In this document: piece after piece, positions 43,654 to 52,776 of the stretch
How the letters are laid out: every line of letters begins with the position of its first letter
Numbering within the stretch: position 1 is the first letter of the stretch
Origin: Pigmentiphaga kullae
Lineage (GTDB): Bacteria > Pseudomonadota > Gammaproteobacteria > Burkholderiales > Burkholderiaceae_B
Assembly (NCBI RefSeq): GCF_004216695.1
Contig: NZ_SGXC01000003.1
Span: 806,001-870,000 of the forward strand
Direction of reading: 5' to 3'
Length of the DNA stretch: 64,000 nt
Made by a program: the position numbers and the translations under genes
The notes under the pieces: generated by a model
Databases searched by the model: none
Told to the model about the DNA's origin: nothing
What the model saw: the letters and a program-made list of their open reading frames with translations, nothing else

Positions 43654-45737
43654 GCGGCCGCAGCCTCAAGCTGGGAGGGCTGGAGTTCAACTCGGCGCAG
43701 CTGCGCGAGCTGGGCATGCCGGCCTTCATCCTGCTCGTGCTGGGCATGATGCTGCTGCCCCTGCCGCCCCTGATGCTGGACCTGCTGTTCACCTTCAACA
43801 TCGCGATCTCGCTGCTGGTGCTGATGGTGGCCACCTACACCAAGCGGCCGCTGGATTTCGCGGTCTTTCCCAGCGTGATCCTGGTCACCACGCTGCTGCG
43901 CCTGTCGCTGAACGTGGCGTCCACGCGCGTGGTGCTGCTGCACGGCCACAGCGGCCCGGACGCCGCGGGCAAGGTGATCGAGGCCTTCGGGCAGTTCCTG
44001 GTGGGCGGCAACTTCGCCGTGGGCGTGGTCGTGTTCCTGGTGCTGGTCATCATCAACTTCGTCGTGGTCACCAAGGGCGCGGGCCGCATCGCGGAGGTCT
44101 CGGCCCGCTTCACGCTGGACGCCATGCCGGGCAAGCAGATGGCGATCGACGCCGACCTGAACGCCGGGCTGATCGACGAGGCCACCGCCCGCAAGCGCCG
44201 TACCGACGTGGCGCAGGAAGCCGATTTCTACGGCGCGATGGACGGCGCCTCGAAGTTCGTGCGCGGGGACGCCATCGCCGGCATCCTGATCCTGTTCGTG
44301 AACATCATCGGCGGACTCCTGATCGGCGTGGGCCAGCACGACCTGAGCTTCGCGGAAGCCGGACGGGCCTACGTGCTGCTGTCCATCGGCGATGGCCTGG
44401 TCGCGCAGGTGCCGGCGCTGCTGGTGTCCATCGCCGCCGGCCTGATCGTCTCCCGGGTGGGCGAGGGCGAGGACATCGGCACCGAGGTGGGCAAGCAGTT
44501 GCTCGGCACGCCGCAGGCGATCGCCCTGTCGGCCGCGATCATCGGCATGCTGGGCCTGGTGCCGGGCATGCCGAACCTGGCGTTCCTGACCCTGGCGGCG
44601 GGCCTGGGCGGGTTGTCCTGGCACATGGCGCGGCTGCGCAGGCGCCAGGCCGAGACGGCGGCCGCGCCGCCCGTGGCGGACGAGCCGGCCGAGGCGCAGG
44701 AGGCCAGCTGGGACGACGTCACCCAGGTCGATACGGTGGGGCTGGAGGTCGGCTACCGGCTGATCCCGCTGGTGGACAAGACCGGCGACGGCGATCTGCT
44801 CAAACGCATCAAGGCCCTGCGCAAGAAGTTCGCCCAGGACGTCGGCTTCCTGCCGGCGGCGGTGCACATCCGCGACAACCTCGAACTGCGTCCCGGCGGC
44901 TACCGCATCACGCTCAAGGGCGTGGCGATAGGCGAGGGCGAGGTGCAGACCGGCGGTTTCCTGGCCATCAACCCTGGCCGCGTGACGCGCGAGATCCCAG
45001 GTTCGCCCACGCGGGATCCGGCGTTCGGGCTGCCGGCGCTGTGGATCGAGGCCACCGCGCGCGAGGCCGCGCAGGCGGCCGGCTATACCGTGGTGGACAT
45101 CGGCACCGTCATCGCCACCCATCTCTCCCATCTCCTGCACAACCATGCCGCGGACCTGCTGGGCCGCGCCGAGCTGCAGGCGCTGTGCGACCACTTCACG
45201 CGCGGCACGCCCAAGCTGCTGGAAGACCTGGTGCCCAAGCTGATCTCGATGGCCACGCTGCAGCGGGTCCTGCAATCCCTGCTGGACGAAGGGGTGCACA
45301 TCCGCGACTTCGGCACCATCGTCGAGACGTTGTCCGAGCACGCCGTCCATACCCAGGACCCCGTCGAGCTGGTGGGGGCCGTGCGGGTCGCGCTGGGGCG
45401 CGCCATCACCCAGGGCATCTTCGGGGCCAACGGCGAAGTCGACGTGCTGGCGCTGGATCCCGAGCTGGAACGCATACTCCAGACCATCAGCTCCAAGGCG
45501 GGCGAGATCGGCGCCATCGAACCCGGCCTGGCCGAGCGCCTGCTGAGCGAAGCCGCCGCCGCGGTCGAAAAGATGGATGCCGTGGGCAAGCCCGCCGCGC
45601 TGCTCGTGCCCGACCGCCTGCGCTTGGCGCTGGCGCGCTTCTTCCGCCGTTCCGTGCCGCGCCTGAAGGTGCTGGCGCATTCCGAGATTCCCGAGTCCCG
45701 CCTGATCCGCGTCGCGTTGACGCTGGGAGGGCGTTGA
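43650..45737 (+). CDS. flhA: Flagellar biosynthesis protein FlhA
   Basis: A 695-residue core export protein with eight membrane helices in the first ~330 residues and a large cytoplasmic docking domain. The FHIPEP-family region is seen as VSARFTLDAMPGKQMAIDAD, after NVASTRVVLLHGHSGPDAAG. The C-terminal domain binds FliJ and chaperone-substrate complexes. It overlaps flhB by four bases; flhF follows after 37 bases. Confidence 0.97.
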   Translation: MSGRSLKLGGLEFNSAQLRELGMPAFILLVLGMMLLPLPPLMLDLLFTFNIAISLLVLMVATYTKRPLDFAVFPSVILVTTLLRLSLNVASTRVVLLHGHSGPDAAGKVIEAFGQFLVGGNFAVGVVVFLVLVIINFVVVTKGAGRIAEVSARFTLDAMPGKQMAIDADLNAGLIDEATARKRRTDVAQEADFYGAMDGASKFVRGDAIAGILILFVNIIGGLLIGVGQHDLSFAEAGRAYVLLSIGDGLVAQVPALLVSIAAGLIVSRVGEGEDIGTEVGKQLLGTPQAIALSAAIIGMLGLVPGMPNLAFLTLAAGLGGLSWHMARLRRRQAETAAAPPVADEPAEAQEASWDDVTQVDTVGLEVGYRLIPLVDKTGDGDLLKRIKALRKKFAQDVGFLPAAVHIRDNLELRPGGYRITLKGVAIGEGEVQTGGFLAINPGRVTREIPGSPTRDPAFGLPALWIEATAREAAQAAGYTVVDIGTVIATHLSHLLHNHAADLLGRAELQALCDHFTRGTPKLLEDLVPKLISMATLQRVLQSLLDEGVHIRDFGTIVETLSEHAVHTQDPVELVGAVRVALGRAITQGIFGANGEVDVLALDPELERILQTISSKAGEIGAIEPGLAERLLSEAAAAVEKMDAVGKPAALLVPDRLRLALARFFRRSVPRLKVLAHSEIPESRLIRVALTLGGR

Positions 45738-45774
45738 GCATGTCCATTCCTTCTAGCCTCCAGGTGCCCGCCTC

Positions 45775-47409
45775 ATGAAGTTCCGCAAATTCATCGCTGC
45801 CTCCACGCGGGATTGCCTGCGCATGATGCGCGAGGCGCTGGGTGCCGATGCCATGATCGTGTCGACCCGGCGCACCACGGCCGGGGTCGAGGTGGTCGGC
45901 ATCCGCGCGCAGGACATGCCCGCGGCCGACGAGGTCGTGGGCGAAGTGGCCCATGCGGCCGTCGCCTCCCCGCCGTCCGCCGACGTTCCGCCGGACGCGC
46001 CGGCGGTCCGGCCGGCCCTGTGGGACGACATGGAAGACGAATCCGTGCGTCTGTCGCCGGCGGCCCGCGTGCTGGCGCTGCATGACGAGACGGCCGAGCG
46101 CGCGGCGCCGGCCGCCCAGGTGCCGCCGGAAGCCGCGGCATCGGAGCCGCCGCGCGCCGAGTGGCCGCGTTTGCAGGAAGGCCAGATTTCGCATCTGGTG
46201 CGCGCGGGCGGCGACTATGCCGATCCGGCGCACGCCATGGCGGTGGCCGCCGCCGACGGCGGCGCGGACAAGCCCGTGCTGCGCCTGGGCGCAAGCCGCC
46301 CGCCTGCGGACAAGCGCGCGGCGCCGCGCGCGGGCGGGGCCGCCGAGCGTCCGGCCAAGCCCGCCGGGCCGGCAGCGCCCGCCAAGCCGACGGCCCCCCC
46401 GACGGTGACGGCCCGGCTGGACGAGCAGGACCGCGCCGAGCTGGCGAGCCGGGTGGCAGATCCCATCGTCAGCGAGATGCGTTCGATGCGCGACTGGCTG
46501 GCGCATCAGATGGACGCGATGGCCTGGCGCGACAGCACCCAGCGCCACCCGCTGCGCCGCGAACTGTGGCGGCGCATGGTCGATTGCGGTTTCACGCCGG
46601 AGCTGGCGCGCAGCGTCGCCTCGCGCCTGCCGGCCACGCAGGGGGTGGACGAGGTCGACCGGTGGCTGGCCGAGGTGCTGGTCCGCAATCTGGCCTGCGT
46701 CGAGGCCGAGGCCAGCATCGTCGCGCAAGGCGGGCGCTATGCCATCGTCGGTCCCACCGGCGTGGGCAAGACGACCACCACCGCCAAGATCGCGGCCCAT
46801 TGCGTGGTCAGGTACGGCGCCGGCGCGCTGGGACTGATCTCGACCGACCAGAATCGCATCGGCGCGGTCGACCAGCTCCATACCTTCGGCCGCATCCTCG
46901 GCGTGGAGGTCTACGCCGCGAAGGGTGCGAGCGACCTCGACGTCCTGCTGGCCAGCATGTCGGACCGCAAGCTGGTGCTGATCGACACGGCGGGCGTGAG
47001 CCAGCGCGATACACAGATGGCGCGCCACCTGCAGGCCATTTCCGGCGAAGGCGTCAAGCGGTTGCTGGTGGTGCCGGGCGGTTCGCACGCCGAGCAGGCC
47101 GAGGACATCGTGAACGGCTACTCGGCCGGCGGGCTGGCGGGCATGGTGGTGTCCAAGCTGGACGAGGCCGTGCGCCTGGGCGGCGTGCTGGACGCGGCCA
47201 TCCGCCATCGCGTGCCGCTGCACTACATGACCAATGGCCAGCGCGTGCCCGAGGACATCCACGTCGCCAATGCGCGGCTGCTGGTGCACCGGGCGCTGCG
47301 CGTGCGCAATGCGCCGGTGTTCGCGCTGGAGGCCGAAGAGCTCGACTGGGCGTGCGAGGCCGCGGTGCCGCCGGCGGAGCCCGCGCCGTCGCAGCCGGCG
47401 CAGGCCTGA
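45775..47409 (+). CDS. flhF: Flagellar SRP-like GTPase FlhF
   Basis: A 544-residue SRP-family GTPase. The N-terminal B domain begins MKFRKFIAASTRDCLRMMRE. A long Ala/Pro-rich linker follows (residues ~60-220). The NG domain has the P-loop GPTGVGKTTTTAKIA near residue 325, LISTDQNRIGAVDQLHTFG, and VLIDTAGVSQRD. FlhF marks the site of flagellar assembly in polar species. Its usual partner flhG/fleN is absent from the 48-base gap before fliA. Confidence 0.93.
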   Translation: MKFRKFIAASTRDCLRMMREALGADAMIVSTRRTTAGVEVVGIRAQDMPAADEVVGEVAHAAVASPPSADVPPDAPAVRPALWDDMEDESVRLSPAARVLALHDETAERAAPAAQVPPEAAASEPPRAEWPRLQEGQISHLVRAGGDYADPAHAMAVAAADGGADKPVLRLGASRPPADKRAAPRAGGAAERPAKPAGPAAPAKPTAPPTVTARLDEQDRAELASRVADPIVSEMRSMRDWLAHQMDAMAWRDSTQRHPLRRELWRRMVDCGFTPELARSVASRLPATQGVDEVDRWLAEVLVRNLACVEAEASIVAQGGRYAIVGPTGVGKTTTTAKIAAHCVVRYGAGALGLISTDQNRIGAVDQLHTFGRILGVEVYAAKGASDLDVLLASMSDRKLVLIDTAGVSQRDTQMARHLQAISGEGVKRLLVVPGGSHAEQAEDIVNGYSAGGLAGMVVSKLDEAVRLGGVLDAAIRHRVPLHYMTNGQRVPEDIHVANARLLVHRALRVRNAPVFALEAEELDWACEAAVPPAEPAPSQPAQA

Positions 47410-47457
47410 CCATGGGGCCCATGTATTTCCGCCCCGAATTTTCCCCGCGAGAGATGA

Positions 47458-48180
47458 ATGTATACGCGTGAAGGAACCCTGGCGCGCGAGACGAACGTCG
47501 AACAGTACGTGCCCATGGTGCGCCGCATGGCCCACCACATGGTGGCGCGGCTGCCCGCCAGCGTGCAGATCGAGGACTTGATCCAGGCCGGCATGCTGGG
47601 CCTGCTGGATGCGCTCGGCCGCTTCGAGGAAGGGTTGGGCGCGCAGTTCGAGACCTATGCCACCCAGCGCATACGCGGTGCGATGCTGGACGAACTGCGG
47701 CGGGGCGACTGGCTGCCGCGCAGCGTCCGCCAGGTCCAGCGCAAGATCGAGGCGGCCATGCACCGCAGCGAGCAGAGGCTGGGCCGCTCTCCCTCCGACG
47801 CCGAGATGGCGGCCGAACTCGAGGTGGAGCTGGGCGAGTACCAGCAGATGCTGGCCGATGCGCGGGGCGTGCAACTGTTCCATTACGAGGACCTGGACAG
47901 CAGCGAGGATGCCGACGACTACCTGGACCGTCACATGCCGGCCGATGGCGCGGGCGACCCCCAGGCCAGGCTGTCGGATCGCCGTTTCCGCGAGGCCGTG
48001 GTCAATGGCATCGAGCGCCTGCCCGAGCGCGAGAAGCTGGTGATGGGCATGTACTACGAGCAGGACATGAACTTCAAGGAGATCGCCGCTGTGCTGGGCG
48101 TGACTGAGTCCCGGATTTGCCAGTTGCATACGCAGGCGGTGTCGCGCCTGCGCACGCGCCTGAAGGAGTGGGGGCGCTAG
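47458..48180 (+). CDS. fliA: Flagellar RNA polymerase sigma factor FliA (sigma-28)
   Basis: A 240-residue sigma factor. Region 2 has VPMVRRMAHHMVARLPASVQ and ATQRIRGAMLDELRRGDWLP. Region 4 is the helix-turn-helix MNFKEIAAVLGVTESRICQL. It transcribes late flagellar genes from TAAAGTTT-N11-GCCGATAA-type promoters, several of which lie in this window. Its antagonist flgM is encoded convergently just downstream. Confidence 0.97.
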   Translation: MYTREGTLARETNVEQYVPMVRRMAHHMVARLPASVQIEDLIQAGMLGLLDALGRFEEGLGAQFETYATQRIRGAMLDELRRGDWLPRSVRQVQRKIEAAMHRSEQRLGRSPSDAEMAAELEVELGEYQQMLADARGVQLFHYEDLDSSEDADDYLDRHMPADGAGDPQARLSDRRFREAVVNGIERLPEREKLVMGMYYEQDMNFKEIAAVLGVTESRICQLHTQAVSRLRTRLKEWGR

Positions 48181-48199
48181 CCGCCGGCGCGCTGCCGGC

Positions 48200-48556
48200 T
48201 CAGCGCGACAGCTGGCCGGAGGCGGAGTAGGACAGATCGGCGCCGCTGATGCGGGCCAGCGCCGCGTAGCGGGCCGAGGCCGATACCGTATTGAGCGTGG
48301 ACAGTTCCACGCCGATCTTCAGCGGATGCGCCGCTTCGGCCAGGCGTTCGCGCCAGGCCTGCCGCACTTCCGGCCGGGCCGCTTGCAGGCCGGGCAGGGC
48401 GTCCGGGATCGCGCGCTGCACGTCCAGCACGCGCAGGCTCAGGTCCTGGGTGGCGGCGTCGATGCGCTGGGTGTCGGAGCAGGCAACGGCCTGCGCCAGC
48501 GCCTTGCCGGCGGCGCTGCAGCGTTCGACGATCTGGGAAAATTCCTCGAGCGTCAT
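48200..48556 (-). CDS. flgN: Flagellar export chaperone FlgN
   Basis: A 118-residue helical chaperone for the hook-filament junction proteins FlgK and FlgL. It begins MTLEEFSQIVERCSAAGKAL and has the conserved late segment IGVELSTLNTVSASARYAAL. Its ATG overlaps the flgM stop (ATGA). It ends 20 bases from the convergent fliA. Confidence 0.85.
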   Translation of the reverse strand: MTLEEFSQIVERCSAAGKALAQAVACSDTQRIDAATQDLSLRVLDVQRAIPDALPGLQAARPEVRQAWRERLAEAAHPLKIGVELSTLNTVSASARYAALARISGADLSYSASGQLSR

Positions 48557-48843
48557 GACTGGCGCGCCAGGCCGCTTTCGATTTCCAGCAGGCGGTCGGC
48601 CACGACCTCGGCGTTCACGGTGAATTCGCCGTTGCGGATGGCCTGCTTGATGCGCTCGACATTCTCGGCATTGAAGGGGGCTTCGCCCGCCGACAACTGG
48701 CTGGTGGCCAGCGCCGACAGCTGGACCTGGCTGAGTTCCGATCCGCCCGCGGGCGCCGGGGCGGGCGTCGCGGGGCGGGCTTCCGCACCCTGGGCGGGGC
48801 GGGAAACCTTGATTGAATCGGGACCCTTTTGCGTGATCTTCAC
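48553..48843 (-). CDS. flgM: Anti-sigma-28 factor FlgM
   Basis: A 96-residue negative regulator that binds FliA until exported through the finished hook. The N-terminal MKITQKGPDSIKVSRPAQ is followed by a Pro/Ala linker. The C-terminal FliA-binding helices are FNAENVERIKQAIRNGEFTV and VVADRLLEIESGLA. It starts at the GTG at 48843. An excellent sigma-28 promoter lies 59 bases upstream, giving the expected FliA-FlgM feedback. Confidence 0.93.
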   Translation of the reverse strand: MKITQKGPDSIKVSRPAQGAEARPATPAPAPAGGSELSQVQLSALATSQLSAGEAPFNAENVERIKQAIRNGEFTVNAEVVADRLLEIESGLARQS

Positions 48844-48901
48844 GTTGACTCCATCTTGCTGCCCTGTGGAGTGGTCGCGCCAACCCCGGCAGATGAGGCA
48901 A

Positions 48902-48928
48902 TTATCGGCGCCTGCGTGCCGAACTTTA
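48902..48928 (-). promoter_or_regulatory. Sigma-28 (FliA) promoter for flgM-flgN
   Basis: On the minus strand TAAAGTTC-N11-GCCGATAA: 7/8 in the -35 element, 8/8 in the -10 element and exact spacing. It is the best sigma-28 match in the window. Confidence 0.9.
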
Positions 48929-49001
48929 GCATCGGCGCGCCCGGCGCGGGCCCATTGCGCTACAGGATGTAAGTGCTGCGCGGCGATCCGGCCGGCCGAT
49001 C

Positions 49002-49721
49002 CTAGAGGTTGACCTCGATTTCCCGGTCTTCGCGCAGGATGCCCGCCACCGTGCGGCCCGAGTCGAGCTGGACGCGCGCCGTCTGGCCCGGGCTGGCCGG
49101 GTGCAGCATCCGGCCGGTGGCCTTGATGACGAATCCCGCGCCGTTCAGCACCACCTGCACGGGATCGCCCGACCCCAGGTGGGCGCGCGACTGCACGGCG
49201 GAGGGCGGGATGGGTTCGCCCGCCTTGAGCGGCCGCGTGACGGTCGAGCCTTCGAGCTGGCGCGGATCGGTGGCGACCCCCCGGGGCCAGGCGGCCACGT
49301 TGACCTCGGCCAGCGACCAGTCGCTTTCGCGCAGCACGGTCCCCGCGGGCAGGGGGCGGCTGGGCACGGGCACGGCCACGAGCAGCGCCACCTCGGCCGG
49401 AATGCGGATCTGCCAGGGCTGGTGCGCGCAGCGCAGGCCGATGGAGGTCCTGCCGGTGGGCCTGCCGCCGGCGGGCAGGAAAACCTGGGGTGCGCAGGGA
49501 GCCTGCGCGATGCGTTCGGCGGCCTGCTCCTGGATGTGGATGTCCACGCGTCCGCCCAACGTGGCGGCCGCCGCGGCGGCGCGCGCTTCCAGCAATTGCC
49601 GGCCGCGTTCGAGCAGGTCGGCGTTGGACGGCGAGGCGGCGGGCGCATCCGCCCAGGCGGGCAGTTGTGCCAGGGCGGCCAGCAGGAGCGTCGCGGCGGT
49701 CGCGCGGCCGGACCGTTTCAT
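49002..49721 (-). CDS. flgA: Flagellar P-ring assembly chaperone FlgA
   Basis: A 239-residue periplasmic protein. Residues 1-23 form a signal peptide (MKRSGRATAATLLLAALAQL...AWA). The SAF domain and C-terminal part show RPLPAGTVLRESDWSLAEVN, RQLEGSTVTRPLKAGEPIP and GSGDPVQVVLNGAGFVIKAT. It assists folding of the P ring built from FlgI. The ATG at 49721 starts directly at the signal peptide. It is divergent from flgB; the shared 178-base region shows no sigma-28 motif. Confidence 0.93.
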   Translation of the reverse strand: MKRSGRATAATLLLAALAQLPAWADAPAASPSNADLLERGRQLLEARAAAAAATLGGRVDIHIQEQAAERIAQAPCAPQVFLPAGGRPTGRTSIGLRCAHQPWQIRIPAEVALLVAVPVPSRPLPAGTVLRESDWSLAEVNVAAWPRGVATDPRQLEGSTVTRPLKAGEPIPPSAVQSRAHLGSGDPVQVVLNGAGFVIKATGRMLHPASPGQTARVQLDSGRTVAGILREDREIEVNL

Positions 49722-49899
49722 GGAGCGGGTTTCCTGGAGTTCTCGGGGGACGAGACACTCTATCGCGCCCCCGGCGCCAGGAAGGTGAAAACAAGGATGA
49801 AAAAGAGGTCCTACTCCGCCTTTGTTCGTGGCAGGGAATCCGAATAATGGCAAGGCCTGCGAAAAGGCCCGGCGCCCGCACGCAAGTACAGGAGGTCAT

Positions 49900-50319
49900 G
49901 TGATCAGCCGCATAGGCGACGAACTGATGTTCAACGCGCAAGCCCTGGAGCTGCGCGCCCGCCGCCAGGAAGTCCTGGCGGCCAACCTGGCCAATGCCGA
50001 GACGCCCAACTACAAGTCGCGGGACTTCGACTTCGGCGCCGCGCTGCGGGCCGCCACGGGCACGCCCGCTGCGGATGCCGCGCAGGCGCCGCTGCGGATG
50101 TCGGCCACGGATGCCCGGCATCTGCGGGGCGACGCCGGGGACGGCCTGCCGGTGGCGTTGAAGTACGGCACGCCCGCGCAGGCCTCGATCGACGGCAATA
50201 CCGTCGATCCGGACCTCGAGCGCACGCGGTTCGCCGACAACGCGCTGCGCTACGACGCCGCGCTGCGCATGCTGAACGGGCAGATACAGACGCTCCAGCG
50301 CGCGATCCAGAACAACTGA
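49900..50319 (+). CDS. flgB: Flagellar basal-body rod protein FlgB
   Basis: A 139-residue proximal rod protein. It has the rod-family segment [15 protein letters not shown] [20 protein letters not shown], then [10 protein letters not shown], and a C-terminal helix ([20 protein letters not shown]). I use the GTG at 49900, which has AGGAGG four bases upstream; the in-frame upstream sequence is not conserved. It heads the flgB-flgL row, all on plus. Confidence 0.94.
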   Translation: MISRIGDELMFNAQALELRARRQEVLAANLANAETPNYKSRDFDFGAALRAATGTPAADAAQAPLRMSATDARHLRGDAGDGLPVALKYGTPAQASIDGNTVDPDLERTRFADNALRYDAALRMLNGQIQTLQRAIQNN

Positions 50320-50335
50320 ACGAGGCTGCACCCCC

Positions 50336-50746
50336 ATGTCCATGAGCAAGGCATTCGAGATCGCCGGTTCGGCGCTGACCGCCAACAGCCAGCGCCTGAG
50401 CGCGGTGGCCAGCAATCTGGCCAACGCCGAGAGCGTGAGCGGGCCGGACGGCCAGGTCTACCGCGGCCGCAAGGTGGTGTTCGAGTCCTACCTCGTGCCG
50501 GGAGCGGTGGCCGGCGGCAACGGCGTGCGCGTGCGCGAAGTGCTGACCGATCCCGCGCCGCCCAAGCGCATCTACGATCCGAAGCACCCCATGGCCGATG
50601 CCGAGGGCTACATCAGCATGCCCAACGTCGAGGTCGTCGATGAAATGGTCGACATGATCGCCGCCTCGCGCGCCTACCAGACCAACGTCGAGGTCATGAA
50701 TACCGCCAAGACCTTGATGCAGAAGACCCTGACCCTGGGCACCTAG
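50336..50746 (+). CDS. flgC: Flagellar basal-body rod protein FlgC
   Basis: A 136-residue rod protein with [22 protein letters not shown] at the N-terminus (shown in part), central [20 protein letters not shown], and the C-terminal [20 protein letters not shown] common to rod and hook proteins. It starts 16 bases after flgB. Confidence 0.95.
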   Translation: MSMSKAFEIAGSALTANSQRLSAVASNLANAESVSGPDGQVYRGRKVVFESYLVPGAVAGGNGVRVREVLTDPAPPKRIYDPKHPMADAEGYISMPNVEVVDEMVDMIAASRAYQTNVEVMNTAKTLMQKTLTLGT

Positions 50747-50798
50747 GCCCAGACGCCGGGCCGCCCCGGAAACGGGCGCCCATTCGCAAGGAATCCGC

Positions 50799-51458
50799 AT
50801 GGCCGTTTCCAACGTCAACAGCAATACCGGCACCAATGCCTCGGGCAGTTCCCTGGCCGCGTCATCCGCGGAGGAGCTGTCCAACCGCTTCCTGACCATG
50901 CTGACCGCGCAGATGCGCAACCAGGACCCGCTCAATCCGCTCGACAACGCCGAGCTGACCTCGCAGCTCGCCCAGATCAGCACCGTCACGGGCATCAGCC
51001 AGCTCAACACGACCATGCAGTGGCTGGGCTACAGCATGGGCAGCCTGCAGGCCACCCAGGCGGCGTCGCTGATCGGCCGCAAGGTCATGTTGTCGGGCGA
51101 CGGACTCACCCTGGCCGACGGCAAGGCCGAGGGGGGCTATGTGCTCAGCATCCCGGTCGAAAGCGCCGAACTGGTGGTCAAGAACGCGGACGGTGTCGAG
51201 ATCGCGCGCAGGAAGCTGACCGACGTCGAGGCCGGCGTGCATACCTTCACCTGGGACGGCAAGAACGCGAAGGGCGACACGCTGCCCGACGGCGACTACA
51301 AGTTCGAAGTGCAGGTCGGAGAGGGCACCAAGGTGGGCGCGGCCCCGCCGCTGACCGTGACCCAGATCACCTCGGTGCGGCCGTCCTCGGGCTCGACCAC
51401 GGTGGTCGACGCCAAGGGCAACCTCGTGAACCTGTCCGACGTCTACCAGGTCTGGTAG
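50799..51458 (+). CDS. flgD: Flagellar hook-capping protein FlgD
   Basis: A 219-residue scaffold for hook assembly. The conserved N-terminal FLTMLTAQMRNQDPLNPLDN is the export and capping signature. Later comes the FLG-D beta-domain (YVLSIPVESAELVVKNADGV; FTWDGKNAKGDTLPDGDYKF). It is discarded when the hook is complete. AAGGAA precedes the ATG. Confidence 0.96.
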   Translation: MAVSNVNSNTGTNASGSSLAASSAEELSNRFLTMLTAQMRNQDPLNPLDNAELTSQLAQISTVTGISQLNTTMQWLGYSMGSLQATQAASLIGRKVMLSGDGLTLADGKAEGGYVLSIPVESAELVVKNADGVEIARRKLTDVEAGVHTFTWDGKNAKGDTLPDGDYKFEVQVGEGTKVGAAPPLTVTQITSVRPSSGSTTVVDAKGNLVNLSDVYQVW

Positions 51459-51516
51459 CGCCTCGTCCCGCCCCGATTTCCCGGATACCGAAACAGATAG
51501 TGCAAGGAACCCTGCG

Positions 51517-52776
51517 ATGAGCTTCCAACAGGCATTGAGCGGCCTGAACGCCGCCGGCAAGAACCTCGACGTGATCGGCAACAACGTCGCCAACGCCAAC
51601 ACCGTGGGCTTCAAGGCCGCGCGGGCCGAATTCGCCGACGTCTACGCGTCGACGGTGCTCGGCACCTATTCCAACAACATCGGTATCGGCACCAAGCTCA
51701 ATTCCGTCACGCAGATGTTCACCCAGGGCGCCATCTCGGTCACGTCCAATCCGTTCGACGTCGCCATCTCGGGAGAAGGCTTCTTCCGCATGGACAACGC
51801 CGGATCCATCGTCTATTCGCGCAACGGCCAGTTCCATCTGGATGCCAACGGCTATGTGGTCAACGCCAACGGCCTGCGCCTGACGGGCTATGTCGCCGAC
51901 GCGAACGGCAACATCAATACCGCCCAGCCGCAGCCCCTACGGCTCACGGTCAGCTCCATCGAGGCGCGCGGCACCTCCGAGGTGACGCAGGGCGCGGTGC
52001 TCGATTCCCGGACCGACGCGATCGATCGCACCGCCCATCCCTTCAGCCCCGACGACTCCAATACCTATACCCACGCCACCTCCATCGCGGTCTACGACTC
52101 GTTGGGCAACACGCACACTCTTTCCACGTTCTACGTGAAGCGCGCACCGGGCCAGTGGGAGGTCTATACCGCGCTGAACGGCAAGGTGACCAACCCCGAT
52201 ACCGACGGCGACGGGACCCCGGACGGCGCTCCGCTGGTGTTCGACGCGTCGGGCAAGATCGACCTGGCCGCATCGAACAACGGCGTATTCCAGATCGACG
52301 TCGATGCCGCGACGCTGGGCACGGGCGCGACCGGGCTGACCATCAACTACAACATGGCGTCCACGTCGCAGACCGGCCAGGCGTTCAGCAACGAGTTGCA
52401 GCGCCAGGACGGCTACACCTCGGGCCGCCTGACCAGCTTCACGATCGACGAGAACGGCATCCTGAAGGCCAACTACTCCAACCAGCAGTCGCGGGCGCAG
52501 GGCCAGATCACGCTGGTGTCCTTCGTCAATCCGCAGGGGCTGGTGTCGGCGGGCAGCAACAACTTCCTGGAAACGATCCTGTCGGGCGGTCCGCGCATCG
52601 GCGTGCCGGGTTCGAGCAACTTCGGCACCGTGACCTCGGGCGCGCTGGAAGATGCCAACGTCGACCTGACCGGCGAACTGGTGAACATGATCACCGCCCA
52701 GCGGGTCTACCAGGCCAACGCGCAAACGATCAAGACGCAGGACTCGCTGATGCAGACCCTGGTCAACATGCGCTGA
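51517..52776 (+). CDS. flgE: Flagellar hook protein FlgE
   Basis: A 419-residue hook subunit. It starts MSFQQALSGLNAAGKNLDVI and continues GNNVANANTVGFKAARAEFA. The centre is the variable hook domain with Ca-site-like DTDGDGTPDG. It ends VDLTGELVNMITAQRVYQAN, then IKTQDSLMQTLVNMR. The stop overlaps the flgF start by one base. Confidence 0.97.
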   Translation: MSFQQALSGLNAAGKNLDVIGNNVANANTVGFKAARAEFADVYASTVLGTYSNNIGIGTKLNSVTQMFTQGAISVTSNPFDVAISGEGFFRMDNAGSIVYSRNGQFHLDANGYVVNANGLRLTGYVADANGNINTAQPQPLRLTVSSIEARGTSEVTQGAVLDSRTDAIDRTAHPFSPDDSNTYTHATSIAVYDSLGNTHTLSTFYVKRAPGQWEVYTALNGKVTNPDTDGDGTPDGAPLVFDASGKIDLAASNNGVFQIDVDAATLGTGATGLTINYNMASTSQTGQAFSNELQRQDGYTSGRLTSFTIDENGILKANYSNQQSRAQGQITLVSFVNPQGLVSAGSNNFLETILSGGPRIGVPGSSNFGTVTSGALEDANVDLTGELVNMITAQRVYQANAQTIKTQDSLMQTLVNMR

